Source of the DNA: an uncultured Prevotellaceae bacterium
GTDB lineage: Bacteria > Bacteroidota > Bacteroidia > Bacteroidales > Bacteroidaceae
Direction: 5' to 3'
Length of the DNA: 64,000 bases
Assembly (NCBI GenBank): GCA_902778535.1
Contig: CACYYG010000011.1
Coordinates: 62,001-126,000, forward strand
The number at the start of each line of letters is the position of its first letter. Position 1 is the first letter of the stretch. The translations under genes were made by a program, and so were the position numbers. Below are positions 1-7,560 of this stretch, in pieces. A model generated the notes under the pieces. That model saw only the letters and a program-made list of their open reading frames with translations. It had not been told where the DNA came from and searched no databases.

Positions 1-1
1 C

Positions 2-1450
2 AACGGTGGTACAATTGATGCAGCCAAGGCAAGTGCCGTCCGCATGTTCTACGTGAATGGTGGTTCCATTACCGTTAATGATGGTATTGTTGGACATTAT
101 GTAAGCGATGATGACTGTTCGTACATGGGTATTCAAGTCATGTCAGGAGCTAATGTCAATGTCTCTGTGACTGGTGGAACCATTGCTGGTTATTATGCAT
201 TCTATGCCAACAATACCGGTGGTGACATAGTTCTTTCCGGCGGAACATTCGATGGTTATGTTGGTTTTGCAGCATCAGTTCCTAATATCAGCATTACAGA
301 TGGTACATTTAATGAATGGGCTGGAACCTGGGGTGACCAAACAGGCTTCATTAGTGGCGGACAATTCGTTGAGAGTGTTGATGCTGCATACTTAGCAGAA
401 GGCTATGTTTGCAGTAAAGAACCTGTGAACGGTTACTATACGGTCACTCTGGGCGCTGCCAAGATAGGCGTAACTGGCTATCCCACCTTTACTGCTGCCG
501 TTGAAGCTGCAACCGAGGACGATGTGATTACCCTGTTGGCCGACATCGCAGAACCCTACACACTGAGCCTTGATGAGACTCTGAAGGTAGCTCTGGATGG
601 CCATGCACTTACTGTTAATTCAGCTGTAGTAGGCTTCGAAGCTAGCGGTAGCTTGGATAATGGAGTGACCACTTATACCCTGGTGCCGCGTGACATGAGT
701 GATGAGGATATCGTTCTTATTGACGGTCAATCCTATGAGTACATCAGAGATGCACAGGTGAAGAGTGCTACTTATGTACGTACTACCAAATCTTCTCAAA
801 CGGGTAAGTATCAGCCTTGGTTCGTGCCATTCGACTACACCATCACAGAGAATGATCTTGAAAAGTTCAAGTTCTATAAGCTTAACATGGTAGCCAATTC
901 TCCAAATGCAACAGAGGAGGCAACTGATAACGACTTCTGGGTCTTTGTCAAACCAATGCAAGCTGGCGATGTACTTAAGGCCAACAGACCGTACGTCTTT
1001 AAGCCGAAAGCAGTTGTTGAGAATTATGAGTTTAAGACACAAGGTGCCAAAATAAAGGCTAAAGCAAATGCCCCTGTTTTGGATATGTCAACGACCGAGG
1101 CTACCTATTCATTCTTTGGAACCTATGAAACGACTAGATTGTCATATTCAGAAGACTATCGTGATTTCTACATGAGTGGTGGCGAGCTGTTCTATGTACC
1201 TCAAAGTGAAGATAAATCACTTGGATCTTATAGGTGGTATTTGCGAATGGTAGCCAAAGATAACGACTATTCACGTGGTATAGGTTTCTTTGAATTAGAT
1301 GACGAAGTCACTGGCATTGAAAATACCGTTGCAGGTGAAGAAACGGTTACTTACTATACGCTTGATGGCGTGCAGGTGAAGACTCCTGGAAAGGGCATCT
1401 ATATCATGCGATTTGCCAACGGTAAAACCAAGAAAGTATCAATCAAGTAA
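2..1450 (+). CDS. Secreted beta-repeat surface protein, C-terminal part
   Basis: The frame is open from the window edge, so the N-terminus lies outside; the first visible Met at base 44 is internal. The N-terminal third is a series of short glycine-rich strands (GGTI, GGSI, GGTIAGYYA, GGTFDGY, GGQF) spaced as in parallel beta-helix or adhesin-like proteins. The last 40 or so residues (TGIENT, YYTLDGVQVKTPGKG, YIMRFANGKTKKVSIK) form a tail typical of type-IX-like secreted proteins of Prevotella, so export to the cell surface is inferred. The specific ligand or function is not recognisable. A 50-codon gene follows 32 bp downstream and then a strong terminator, so the two may share a transcript. 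Confidence 0.8.
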   Translation, partial: NGGTIDAAKASAVRMFYVNGGSITVNDGIVGHYVSDDDCSYMGIQVMSGANVNVSVTGGTIAGYYAFYANNTGGDIVLSGGTFDGYVGFAASVPNISITDGTFNEWAGTWGDQTGFISGGQFVESVDAAYLAEGYVCSKEPVNGYYTVTLGAAKIGVTGYPTFTAAVEAATEDDVITLLADIAEPYTLSLDETLKVALDGHALTVNSAVVGFEASGSLDNGVTTYTLVPRDMSDEDIVLIDGQSYEYIRDAQVKSATYVRTTKSSQTGKYQPWFVPFDYTITENDLEKFKFYKLNMVANSPNATEEATDNDFWVFVKPMQAGDVLKANRPYVFKPKAVVENYEFKTQGAKIKAKANAPVLDMSTTEATYSFFGTYETTRLSYSEDYRDFYMSGGELFYVPQSEDKSLGSYRWYLRMVAKDNDYSRGIGFFELDDEVTGIENTVAGEETVTYYTLDGVQVKTPGKGIYIMRFANGKTKKVSIK

Positions 1451-1482
1451 TTAATAATTTTACATTAGATTCATTTAAAAAA

Positions 1483-1635
1483 ATGGAAAAGAAAAGTTAT
1501 GTACGTCCTAGGACAGTAGTTGTTTTAATGCGGGTACAGCATCACTTGCTGGAAGATTCTCCGATTCACGGAGGAGGATCAGGCGAAGGATATGAACCGG
1601 ATTCACGTAGAAATAATTCTTGGGACGAAGACTAA
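1483..1635 (+). CDS. Small 50-residue peptide downstream of a surface protein
   Basis: ATG at 1483 gives 50 residues starting MEKKSYVRPRTVVV, then a middle segment QHHLLEDSP, a glycine patch GGGSGEGYE and a tail SRRNNSWDED. I recall short ORFs of this plan in Prevotella genomes (K-Y-x-K/R-P start, LL-x-x-S middle, Gly-rich segment, SRR...WD-E tail), often next to surface protein genes, but I know no assigned function. No signal peptide, membrane segment or cysteine is visible. It lies between the surface protein stop and a strong hairpin terminator, as a last cistron would. Function unknown; the leader-then-Gly-patch layout resembles a modified-peptide precursor, but no maturation enzyme is nearby. 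Confidence 0.6.
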   Translation: MEKKSYVRPRTVVVLMRVQHHLLEDSPIHGGGSGEGYEPDSRRNNSWDED

Positions 1636-1667
1636 GACTCGAAAAGTATAGGATAAAAGAGCGATAG

Positions 1668-1719
1668 ACGTCCTGGGACGGTCAGTGCGCAAGCCTGCCG
1701 TCGCCAGGACGTTTTTTTT
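1668..1719 (+). terminator. Rho-independent terminator
   Basis: The arms ACGTCCTGG and CCAGGACGT pair exactly, with an inner GACGG/CCGTC pair, and eight T follow. It ends the surface-protein and small-peptide unit. Confidence 0.9.
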
Positions 1720-1840
1720 GAGCCTCTGAACTTGAACATGAACTACAGGCTTTCAGAGTTTGTCTGAAAATACATGAGGCTCCTCTATGTCACCCCTATG
1801 TTAGCCTACGTTATTCACGGCAACAAGTCGATTTTTTCTA

Positions 1841-1973
1841 CAACGAATTAAACGAATTTCACGAACTCCATACGGTTTCCAAACTATTTTACAAATAGTC
1901 GCAAGCGACCAACGATTGTTTGATGCTTCGTAAAGTTGAATAGAAGGATTCGTGTAATTCGTTAAATTCGTTG
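1841..1973. repeat. Inverted repeat of about 28 bp flanking 75 bp
   Basis: CAACGAATTAAACGAATTTC at 1841-1860, continuing to 1869, is matched in inverted orientation by 1946-1973 with four or so mismatches. The arms are built from repeated CGAATT/AATTCG words. The core holds a small GTCGC-AA-GCGAC hairpin. No credible gene is seen between 1720 and 2006; this element is what that spacer holds. Confidence 0.6.
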
Positions 1974-2006
1974 TTGTTAATAACGCGTAACAGGTCGAAA
2001 AATAAG

Positions 2007-3320
2007 CTAAGGAATGGTGGCTGTGCGGAGAAACTCGTCCCACTGCTGCTGATAGCCGTTGAAGACATTGAGGTCGACCTCGGTAGAGAAGCCGGAGACA
2101 CGGCCGTCGCCGCTGAGCTGCCAGATGTCGTGATGCAGGTCGGGACGGAACTCACCATAACGGGCTATCCAGAAGCGGTAGCCGTTTTTTATGTCCGGCG
2201 CAAAGGGCAGGTAGTTGTAGGCAAAGTTCTGGTTGAAGTAGAGGATGGGCTTGGTGTGCGTCCGTTCCTCTACGATGCGCAGCCATCGGCGGATGTAGTC
2301 GAAGAGCATCTCAGCGCCGCCCATCTCGTCTATCTGCTTATTGGATGGCTCGATGTCGAGCATTGGCGGCAAGTCGCCACGACGGAATCGGGTGTTTCTC
2401 AGATAGTGTAGCGCCTGTTCCTCGGGCGACGTGCGAGTGGAGAGGAAATGGTAGGCGCCCACGTGGAGGCCTTTATGGCGCACAGCAGCATCGTCGTCGT
2501 TGTAGTAGCGGTTCTGAATGGTGACGCCCTCGGTGCTTTTGATGTAGACGAACTGGATGGGATAATCGAGGCCTCCCCCTGCCCCTCCCAAGGAGGGGAG
2601 AATGCGGTCGGCGCTGATGCGGCGTCCTAAGTGGGTGAAGTGATTCTTACTCCAGCTGACGGGGAAGCGGCGGCGCCCTTTCTCATGCTGATAACGCGAG
2701 ATGTCGATGCCGTAGATGCGGTTGGCGTGGTAGTTCATGCGCTCGCCGCGAAACTGTCCGCGCAGCCATTCGCCCAGGCGCAGATGCTCTGAGCCGATGC
2801 TCAATCCGAGACCTTCGCGCTGGTCATGCTCCCAAGGTCCTTCGGTGTAGGTGCCATCGGCAGAATGGTAGTAGCCGTAGCCGGAGGCCTCTGCCCAACG
2901 GTTCATCGTGCCAGCGAAGACGCCGGCGGAGTCGATGCGCACGCCGCTGACGAGCATGCTGTCCTGCAACAGTCCGACGATGAGCCGCCCCTGCTCGTCA
3001 AGCATCAGCCGCTTGCCCTGATAGTGTTTCAAAAGCGTGTGGATGGTCACGTTGCCCTGCGGCAGATAATGGCGTATGGACGAGTCGCCGCGCTCAGCAT
3101 AGCTGACGGCCCAGTCGAAGCCCGTATCGCGTGCATCGTGGCGGTCGAGGTAGTATTTCAGCTCTGTGGCTATCAGCTGGCGCCTCATGGCCGATGTCTT
3201 GCTTATTTTGCCCAGCAGCTCCTGACGCAGCACGTAACGGTCGGCGTGTAAGGAGGCATCTCCCTTACCCGTACAGCCGAGCAGCGTCGCGGCCAGAGCT
3301 ATGTGTAGCAGATAGCGCAC
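2007..3320 (-). CDS. GH25 lysozyme lipoprotein with MORN-like middle region
   Basis: The protein has 437 residues. The N-terminus is a lipoprotein signal with lipobox LLGC (Cys16), so it is probably membrane-anchored in the envelope. Residues around 105-200 contain MORN-like segments (GYGYYHSADGTYTEG, GLGLSI, GEWLRGQFRGE). From about residue 208 a GH25 muramidase domain begins: YGIDISRYQ, then FVYIKSTEGVT, GLHVGAYHF, PMLDIEPSN with the acidic catalytic positions, and a C-terminal DLNVFNGY. The role inferred is cleavage of peptidoglycan glycan strands. A Gly-rich stretch at about residues 240-250 (LPSLGGAGGGL), between the conserved RIS and DYP segments, is encoded by a GC-rich hairpin repeat and is probably an insertion. 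It is last in a minus-strand series with the membrane protein at 3334 (13-bp gap), hisB and the protein at 4931. Confidence 0.88.
   Translation of the reverse strand: MRYLLHIALAATLLGCTGKGDASLHADRYVLRQELLGKISKTSAMRRQLIATELKYYLDRHDARDTGFDWAVSYAERGDSSIRHYLPQGNVTIHTLLKHYQGKRLMLDEQGRLIVGLLQDSMLVSGVRIDSAGVFAGTMNRWAEASGYGYYHSADGTYTEGPWEHDQREGLGLSIGSEHLRLGEWLRGQFRGERMNYHANRIYGIDISRYQHEKGRRRFPVSWSKNHFTHLGRRISADRILPSLGGAGGGLDYPIQFVYIKSTEGVTIQNRYYNDDDAAVRHKGLHVGAYHFLSTRTSPEEQALHYLRNTRFRRGDLPPMLDIEPSNKQIDEMGGAEMLFDYIRRWLRIVEERTHTKPILYFNQNFAYNYLPFAPDIKNGYRFWIARYGEFRPDLHHDIWQLSGDGRVSGFSTEVDLNVFNGYQQQWDEFLRTATIP
2568..2605 (-). repeat. Remnant of in-frame GC-rich hairpin element inside the GH25 gene
   Basis: The core CCCCTCCCAAGGAGGGG (2582-2598) with flanking CCTCCCCCTG matches one half of the longer elements at 55074-55168 and 60812-60907. 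It keeps the reading frame and adds about ten residues (SLGGAGGG) between conserved GH25 blocks. Confidence 0.6.
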
Positions 3321-3333
3321 TCCTGTATCTCCT

Positions 3334-3771
3334 TCACTCCTTTACTTCCTCCTCGTGGTGCTCGTCCCAATAGAGCAACGCCTTGAGGAATGTCTCGTTG
3401 GGATTGTTGTGGAATTGCTTGTCGCGGTAGGCCACGATGGTCATGTACACCATGTAGATCAGCATACAGAGCATGAAGGCCACAGCGTAGGCTTCCCATT
3501 TCATCTTACTGAGGAAAAGGCTGAAGCAGGCCAGCGTAGCAAGAAACACGGCACCGAGGATGAGCATACGGCGGCTGCGCCAGGTTTCCTTGAAGTCTTC
3601 CAGCTTCTGCTTCTTCTCGAGATAGGCTTCGAAGGCTTCCTCTGTGATGCCGTAGTTTTCGATGCGGGGCAGGGTAGGGTCGTCCTTGTGGTCGCTGCGG
3701 ATGTCCCAGATGCGGCTCTGCAGCGATACCAGGTTAACGTGTTCTATATATGAGCGGTCTATTTGAAACAT
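3334..3771 (-). CDS. Small two-helix membrane protein, unknown function
   Basis: The protein has 145 residues. A soluble, charged N-terminal region of about 65 residues (with EAYLEKKQKLEDFKE, probably helical) is followed by two hydrophobic segments, near residues 68-88 (MLILGAVFLATLACF) and 93-115 (AYAVAFMLCMLIYMVYM), and an acidic end EEHHEEEVKE-like tail. I do not recognise the family. Its stop is 13 bp upstream of the GH25 lipoprotein start, so the two are very probably co-transcribed. Upstream it is separated from hisB only by a 32-bp tandem repeat. Confidence 0.75.
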   Translation of the reverse strand: MFQIDRSYIEHVNLVSLQSRIWDIRSDHKDDPTLPRIENYGITEEAFEAYLEKKQKLEDFKETWRSRRMLILGAVFLATLACFSLFLSKMKWEAYAVAFMLCMLIYMVYMTIVAYRDKQFHNNPNETFLKALLYWDEHHEEEVKE

Positions 3772-3835
3772 GAGTTGGTGAGTTTGTTAGTTGATGAGTT
3801 TGTGAGTTGGTGAGTTTGTTAGTTGATGAGTTGTT
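3772..3835. repeat. 32-bp tandem repeat, two units, touching the hisB stop
   Basis: Two near-identical 32-bp units (3772-3803 and 3804-3835) contain no C on the plus strand (GAGTTGGTGAGTTTGTTAG and so on). The second unit runs into the hisB stop codon at 3834-3836. It fills the whole hisB to 3771 gap. Confidence 0.85.
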
Positions 3836-4910
3836 ACAGCGTGCCTTTGGTCGAGGGGAGCTGGTAGCGGTAAACGTCGCGGCGTATGGCCTGGCGAAGG
3901 CTGCGTGCAAGGGCCTTGAAGATGGCTTCTATCTTGTGGTGCTCGTTCTGACCGTCGGCATGGATGTAGAGATTCATCAGGGCAGCATCGCTCAGGCTCT
4001 TGAAGAAATGGAAGAACATCTCCGTAGGCATCTCGCCAATTTTTTCACGATGGAACTCCGTCTCCCAGATGAGCCAGGGACGGCCGCCGAAGTCGAGGCA
4101 GACGTGCGCCTGACAGTCGTCCATAGGCAGCGAGAAACCGTAGCGCTCGATGCCGCGTTTCGAGCCGAGTGCCTGACGCAGACATTCGCCCAGGGCCAAG
4201 GCCGTGTCTTCGATGGTGTGGTGTTCGTCGACGTTGAGGTCGCCTTTCACGCTGATGTCGAGGTCGATGCCGCCGTGACGGCCAATCTGCTCCAGCATGT
4301 GGTCGAAGAATCCGAGCCCCGTCTCAATGTGACAGGTGCCCGTACCGTCGAGCGCAAGGCTGACGGCAATGTCGGTCTCCTTCGTGGTGCGTCTCACGCT
4401 GGCACGTCGCTCACCGTCGATGATGGTTTCGGCAGCTTGCTGCCAGCCGACAGAAGGGGTGAGAATGATGGCACGACAGCCGATGTTCTGGGCCAGCTGG
4501 CGGTCGGTATCGCGGTCGCCGATGACGTAGCTGCCGGCAATGTCGTAATGCTCCGCGTCGTCCATGTATTTCTGCACCATACCTGTGCCGGGCTTGCGGG
4601 TCGGGGCGTTGTCTTCGGGAAAGTGCGGATCGATGAGGATGTCGTCGAAATGGATGCCCTCACCCTCCAAGGCCTGCAGGATAAAGTTCTGGGCTGGCCA
4701 GAACGTTTCCTCCGGAAAGGCGGGCGTGCCAAGACCGTCCTGATTGCTCACCATCACGAGTTTATAGTCGGTGCGCTCGGCAATGAGCCCAAGCCAGCGG
4801 AATACGCCAGGCTTGAAGCGGATTTTTTCCAAGGCGTCCACCTGCTCGTCATGCGGCTCTTCCACCAGCGTGCCGTCGCGGTCGATGAATAGTATCTTCT
4901 GTTTATTCAT
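3834..4910 (-). CDS. hisB: Bifunctional histidinol-phosphatase / imidazoleglycerol-phosphate dehydratase
   Basis: The protein has 358 residues, the usual length of the fused HisB. The N-terminal HAD phosphatase domain shows [11 protein letters not shown] at residues 8-18 (nucleophile and acid/base Asp), [11 protein letters not shown] and YVIGDRDTD. From about residue 166 the dehydratase domain follows, with [33 protein letters not shown] and the later FHFFKSLSD and [15 protein letters not shown] metal-binding histidine motifs. Together these catalyse two steps of histidine synthesis. No other his gene is present in the window; it sits in a minus-strand series between a membrane protein (20 bp upstream) and a small membrane protein. 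The start follows the usual [14 protein letters not shown] pattern. Confidence 0.95.
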   Translation of the reverse strand: MNKQKILFIDRDGTLVEEPHDEQVDALEKIRFKPGVFRWLGLIAERTDYKLVMVSNQDGLGTPAFPEETFWPAQNFILQALEGEGIHFDDILIDPHFPEDNAPTRKPGTGMVQKYMDDAEHYDIAGSYVIGDRDTDRQLAQNIGCRAIILTPSVGWQQAAETIIDGERRASVRRTTKETDIAVSLALDGTGTCHIETGLGFFDHMLEQIGRHGGIDLDISVKGDLNVDEHHTIEDTALALGECLRQALGSKRGIERYGFSLPMDDCQAHVCLDFGGRPWLIWETEFHREKIGEMPTEMFFHFFKSLSDAALMNLYIHADGQNEHHKIEAIFKALARSLRQAIRRDVYRYQLPSTKGTL

Positions 4911-4930
4911 TTTCTCAATTTCTCATTTTC

Positions 4931-5614
4931 TCATTTCCTCTCATTCCCCCACAAATAGTAAAGGGGAAAGAGCGTGCTGAGGTGGATGTAGGCCTGCAAA
5001 AGTCCGCAGACGGCGAAGGTGGCGAAGTTCAAGGTGAACAGATGCTCCGGCATCTGCACGTCGTCGCCTACTGCACGTCCTGTCGATGCCTCGATGTTGG
5101 CAATGGCCATCACTACGGCAGGCAGCATGAAGAGCATTGTCGTCACCAGCACCACCAAGAGCATGATCAGGCAGACGCTGATGAGCTTGCCTGGCTTGCG
5201 GCGCACCAACGTCCAGAGCATCTTAGGCAGCCGCACGATGCTGCGCAGGGTGAGCTTCCACGGCCAGCGGCCCCACCAGTGTCGTGGAGCGCTGATGCTG
5301 TCGGTTTGTGCATGCTGCTGAAGCGGCGCTACGCCTCCGGCTACTGCGAGCAGGATGGCGGCAACGATGAACAGCAGGATGCTGCCTATCCAGACAGGCA
5401 GTTCAGACGACAGTGAGCAGTGCTGCATCCACAGCGGAAGAATGTTGGTGAAGAAAATGGCCATCGTGAAGCCAAATGCAAGGGCGTAGAACAAGGCGTG
5501 TATCCACGATGAACGCACCAGACGCAAAAAATGTCTGGCATAAAGCCTGTAACCGTCGCTCAGCACGGCCTGAATGCTGCGAGAGCGGCGTAGCGAAAGT
5601 TCATTCTTTTCCAT
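4931..5614 (-). CDS. Multi-span membrane protein, unknown function
   Basis: The protein has 227 residues from MEKNELSLRRS. A basic N-terminal stretch (RRSRSIQAV, LYARHFLRLVRSS) precedes about four to five hydrophobic segments: IHALFYALAFGFTMAIFF, LLFIVAAILLAVAGGV, LIMLLVVLVTTMLFMLPAVV and FATFAVCGLLQAYIH. I do not recognise the family. The start at 5614 was preferred to upstream in-frame codons because a good promoter lies at 5637-5667 and would not transcribe a longer form. It is the first gene of the minus-strand unit that continues into hisB. Confidence 0.75.
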   Translation of the reverse strand: MEKNELSLRRSRSIQAVLSDGYRLYARHFLRLVRSSWIHALFYALAFGFTMAIFFTNILPLWMQHCSLSSELPVWIGSILLFIVAAILLAVAGGVAPLQQHAQTDSISAPRHWWGRWPWKLTLRSIVRLPKMLWTLVRRKPGKLISVCLIMLLVVLVTTMLFMLPAVVMAIANIEASTGRAVGDDVQMPEHLFTLNFATFAVCGLLQAYIHLSTLFPLYYLWGNERK

Positions 5615-5636
5615 TGTCTTTTCGCAATTTTGACTG

Positions 5637-5667
5637 CAAAGGTACGAATAAGCGAGTGAAAAGCAAA
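5637..5667 (-). promoter_or_regulatory. Bacteroidetes-type promoter for the 4931-5614 gene and hisB unit
   Basis: On the minus strand TTTG (5664-5667), then exactly 19 nt, then TACCTTTG (5637-5644). The start codon is 23 nt downstream of the -7 box. Confidence 0.8.
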
Positions 5668-5684
5668 GAAAAAACAGATTTTTC

Positions 5685-5715
5685 TTGCCACTATATAAAT
5701 AAATGTGTACCTTTG
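5685..5715 (+). promoter_or_regulatory. Promoter of lpxD
   Basis: TACCTTTG at 5708-5715 with TTG about 20 nt upstream (5685-5687). It is divergent from the promoter at 5637-5667. Confidence 0.7.
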
Positions 5716-5744
5716 TCCACAAATTTTGAAAACTATTTTTTTTC

Positions 5745-6779
5745 ATGGAGTTTACAGCTAAGCAAATAGCCGAAATGATTGGCGGACGCGTTGAAGGAAA
5801 TGAGAACGCGGCTGTCAGCAGTTTCGCCAAGATAGAAGAGGGCAGGGAAGGTGCCATCTCGTTCCTGTCGAACCCGAAGTACACCCATTTCCTGTATGAC
5901 ACGAAATCGAGCATTGTCTTGGTGAACGACGACTTGGAATTAGAGCATCCTGTCGGCGCCACGTTGATTCGTGTAAAGAACGCCTACGAGGCAGTGGCAC
6001 GCTTGCTTCAGCTGTATGAGCAGATGAAGCCCCGCAAGACGGGCATTGACCCCACAGCCTCTATCGCTGCCTCGGCCACCATTGGCAAGGACGTCTACAT
6101 CGGCGCCTTTGCGGTAATTGGCGAGGGCACGGTCATCGGCGACGGCACGCAGATTTATCCGCATACGGTCGTTGGCGACGGCGTAAAGGTGGGTGAGAAA
6201 TGCCTCATCTATCCAAATGTTACCATCTATCAGGGATGTCGTCTCGGCAACCGCATCACCATTCATGCCGGCAGCGTCATCGGTGCCGACGGCTTTGGCT
6301 TTGCTCCCAACACCGAGGGTTACGACAAGATTCCGCAGATTGGCATTGTCATTATCGAGGACGATGTGGAGATTGGTGCCAACACTTGCGTCGACCGCTC
6401 CACGATGGGGCAGACCGTCATACATCGCGGTGTGAAGCTCGACAACCTCATTCAGGTGGCTCATAACTGCGAGATTGGCGAGAATACGGTGATGTCGGCA
6501 CAGGTGGGATTGGCCGGCAGCACCAAGATTGGCAGCTGGTGTATGGTGGGAGGCCAGGCGGGCTTTGCCGGCCATATCCAGGTGGCCGACAAAACTTTCG
6601 TGGGTGCCCAATGCGGTGTCATCAGCAATACGAAGGGCAACGGCGAACAGCTCATCGGCTCGCCCGCTATGGATCCGCGCCAGTTCTTCAAGTCGATGGC
6701 TGTAGTTCGCAAATTGCCCGATATTTACAAAGAACTGAACGAACTGAAGAAGCAAGTAGCTGAGCTGTCGTCGAAATAG
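5745..6779 (+). CDS. lpxD: UDP-3-O-acylglucosamine N-acyltransferase
   Basis: The protein has 344 residues, the normal LpxD length. The N-terminal uridine-binding domain (residues 1-100; [28 protein letters not shown]) precedes a long left-handed beta-helix of hexapeptide repeats ([20 protein letters not shown] and following) from about 105 to 300. The catalytic His lies in [14 protein letters not shown], and the C-terminal helix is rich in Glu/Lys. It adds the second hydroxyacyl chain in lipid A synthesis, in the cytoplasm. It has its own promoter 30 nt upstream and is followed 31 bp later by ttcA. Usual neighbours lpxC/fabZ and lpxA are not visible here. Confidence 0.95.
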   Translation: MEFTAKQIAEMIGGRVEGNENAAVSSFAKIEEGREGAISFLSNPKYTHFLYDTKSSIVLVNDDLELEHPVGATLIRVKNAYEAVARLLQLYEQMKPRKTGIDPTASIAASATIGKDVYIGAFAVIGEGTVIGDGTQIYPHTVVGDGVKVGEKCLIYPNVTIYQGCRLGNRITIHAGSVIGADGFGFAPNTEGYDKIPQIGIVIIEDDVEIGANTCVDRSTMGQTVIHRGVKLDNLIQVAHNCEIGENTVMSAQVGLAGSTKIGSWCMVGGQAGFAGHIQVADKTFVGAQCGVISNTKGNGEQLIGSPAMDPRQFFKSMAVVRKLPDIYKELNELKKQVAELSSK

Positions 6780-6810
6780 GAGCTAACGCTTCCCGGCGTC
6801 GGAAAAGAAG

Positions 6811-7533
6811 ATGACTGAGCAGGAACGCCTCTTCCGCAAAATCAACGAGCGCTTCGTCAAGGCCTTTGCCGCCTATCAGTTGCTCGAGGATGATGACCAT
6901 ATCCTCGTGGGACTGTCAGGCGGCAAAGATTCTTTATTGCTCACCGAGCTGTTGGCCAAGCGTGCACGCATCCAGCATCCCCGCTTTCAGGTGGAGGCCG
7001 TTCATGTGCGTATGGAGAACATCCAGTACGAGACCGACACTACCTATCTGCAGCAGTTCTGCGACAATCTCGGCGTTACTTTGCACCTTGTCACCACCCG
7101 CTTTGACGAAGGCCAGAAGCCGCCCTGCTTCCTCTGTTCCTGGAATCGTCGCAAGCAGCTTTTCAACCTTGCGCAGGAATTAGGCTGCAACAAGATTGCG
7201 CTGGGTCATCATCAGGACGACCTGCTGCACACAGCCCTGATGAATCTGCTCTATCAGGGGCGTTTCGGCACGATGCCTGCCCGCCTGAGAATGAGGAAAA
7301 TGCCCTTGCAGATCATCCGCCCGCTCTGCTTAGTGCCCGAAGAGATGATTCGCCAGTATGCTGAGATGAGCAACTATCAGAAGTTGGTGAGACTGTGCCC
7401 TTACGAGCAGGAAACCAACCGCACTACTGCCCGGCGCCTCTTCGAACAGGCTGCGCACGACAATCCCGAAGTGCGTTTCTCGCTTTGGAGCGCCTTGGAA
7501 AGAGACAACAAACTGGTAGAGGAAACTGAATGA
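6811..7533 (+). CDS. ttcA: TtcA-like tRNA 2-thiolation PP-loop ATPase
   Basis: The protein has 240 residues. The PP-loop signature GLSGGKDSLLL sits near residue 34, and the CxxC pair PPCFLCSWNRR near residues 107-112 is where TtcA proteins hold a Fe-S cluster; a further Cys occurs in RLCPYEQ. ALGHHQDDLLHTALMNLLYQG is the conserved helix of this family. The family inserts sulfur at cytidine 32 of tRNA; the exact substrate in this organism is not provable from sequence. It is shorter than the enterobacterial enzyme. It follows lpxD by 31 bp without a visible promoter and converges on the TonB receptor gene. Confidence 0.85.
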   Translation: MTEQERLFRKINERFVKAFAAYQLLEDDDHILVGLSGGKDSLLLTELLAKRARIQHPRFQVEAVHVRMENIQYETDTTYLQQFCDNLGVTLHLVTTRFDEGQKPPCFLCSWNRRKQLFNLAQELGCNKIALGHHQDDLLHTALMNLLYQGRFGTMPARLRMRKMPLQIIRPLCLVPEEMIRQYAEMSNYQKLVRLCPYEQETNRTTARRLFEQAAHDNPEVRFSLWSALERDNKLVEETE

Positions 7534-7560
7534 TTGGTCACAGTTGCCTCAACATGGCTG

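Noticed and set aside
3807-4892. Long plus-strand frame of about 360 codons opposite hisB
   Set aside because: It is the antisense shadow of hisB, whose motifs are complete; the translated sequence has no recognisable features. Similar long antisense frames at 14608-15471, 16573-17580, 26771-27961, 47047-48081 and 52720-54207 were rejected for the same reason.
5615-5962. N-terminal extension of the membrane protein gene up to 5962
   Set aside because: It would overlap the lpxD start and lie upstream of a good promoter (5637-5667).
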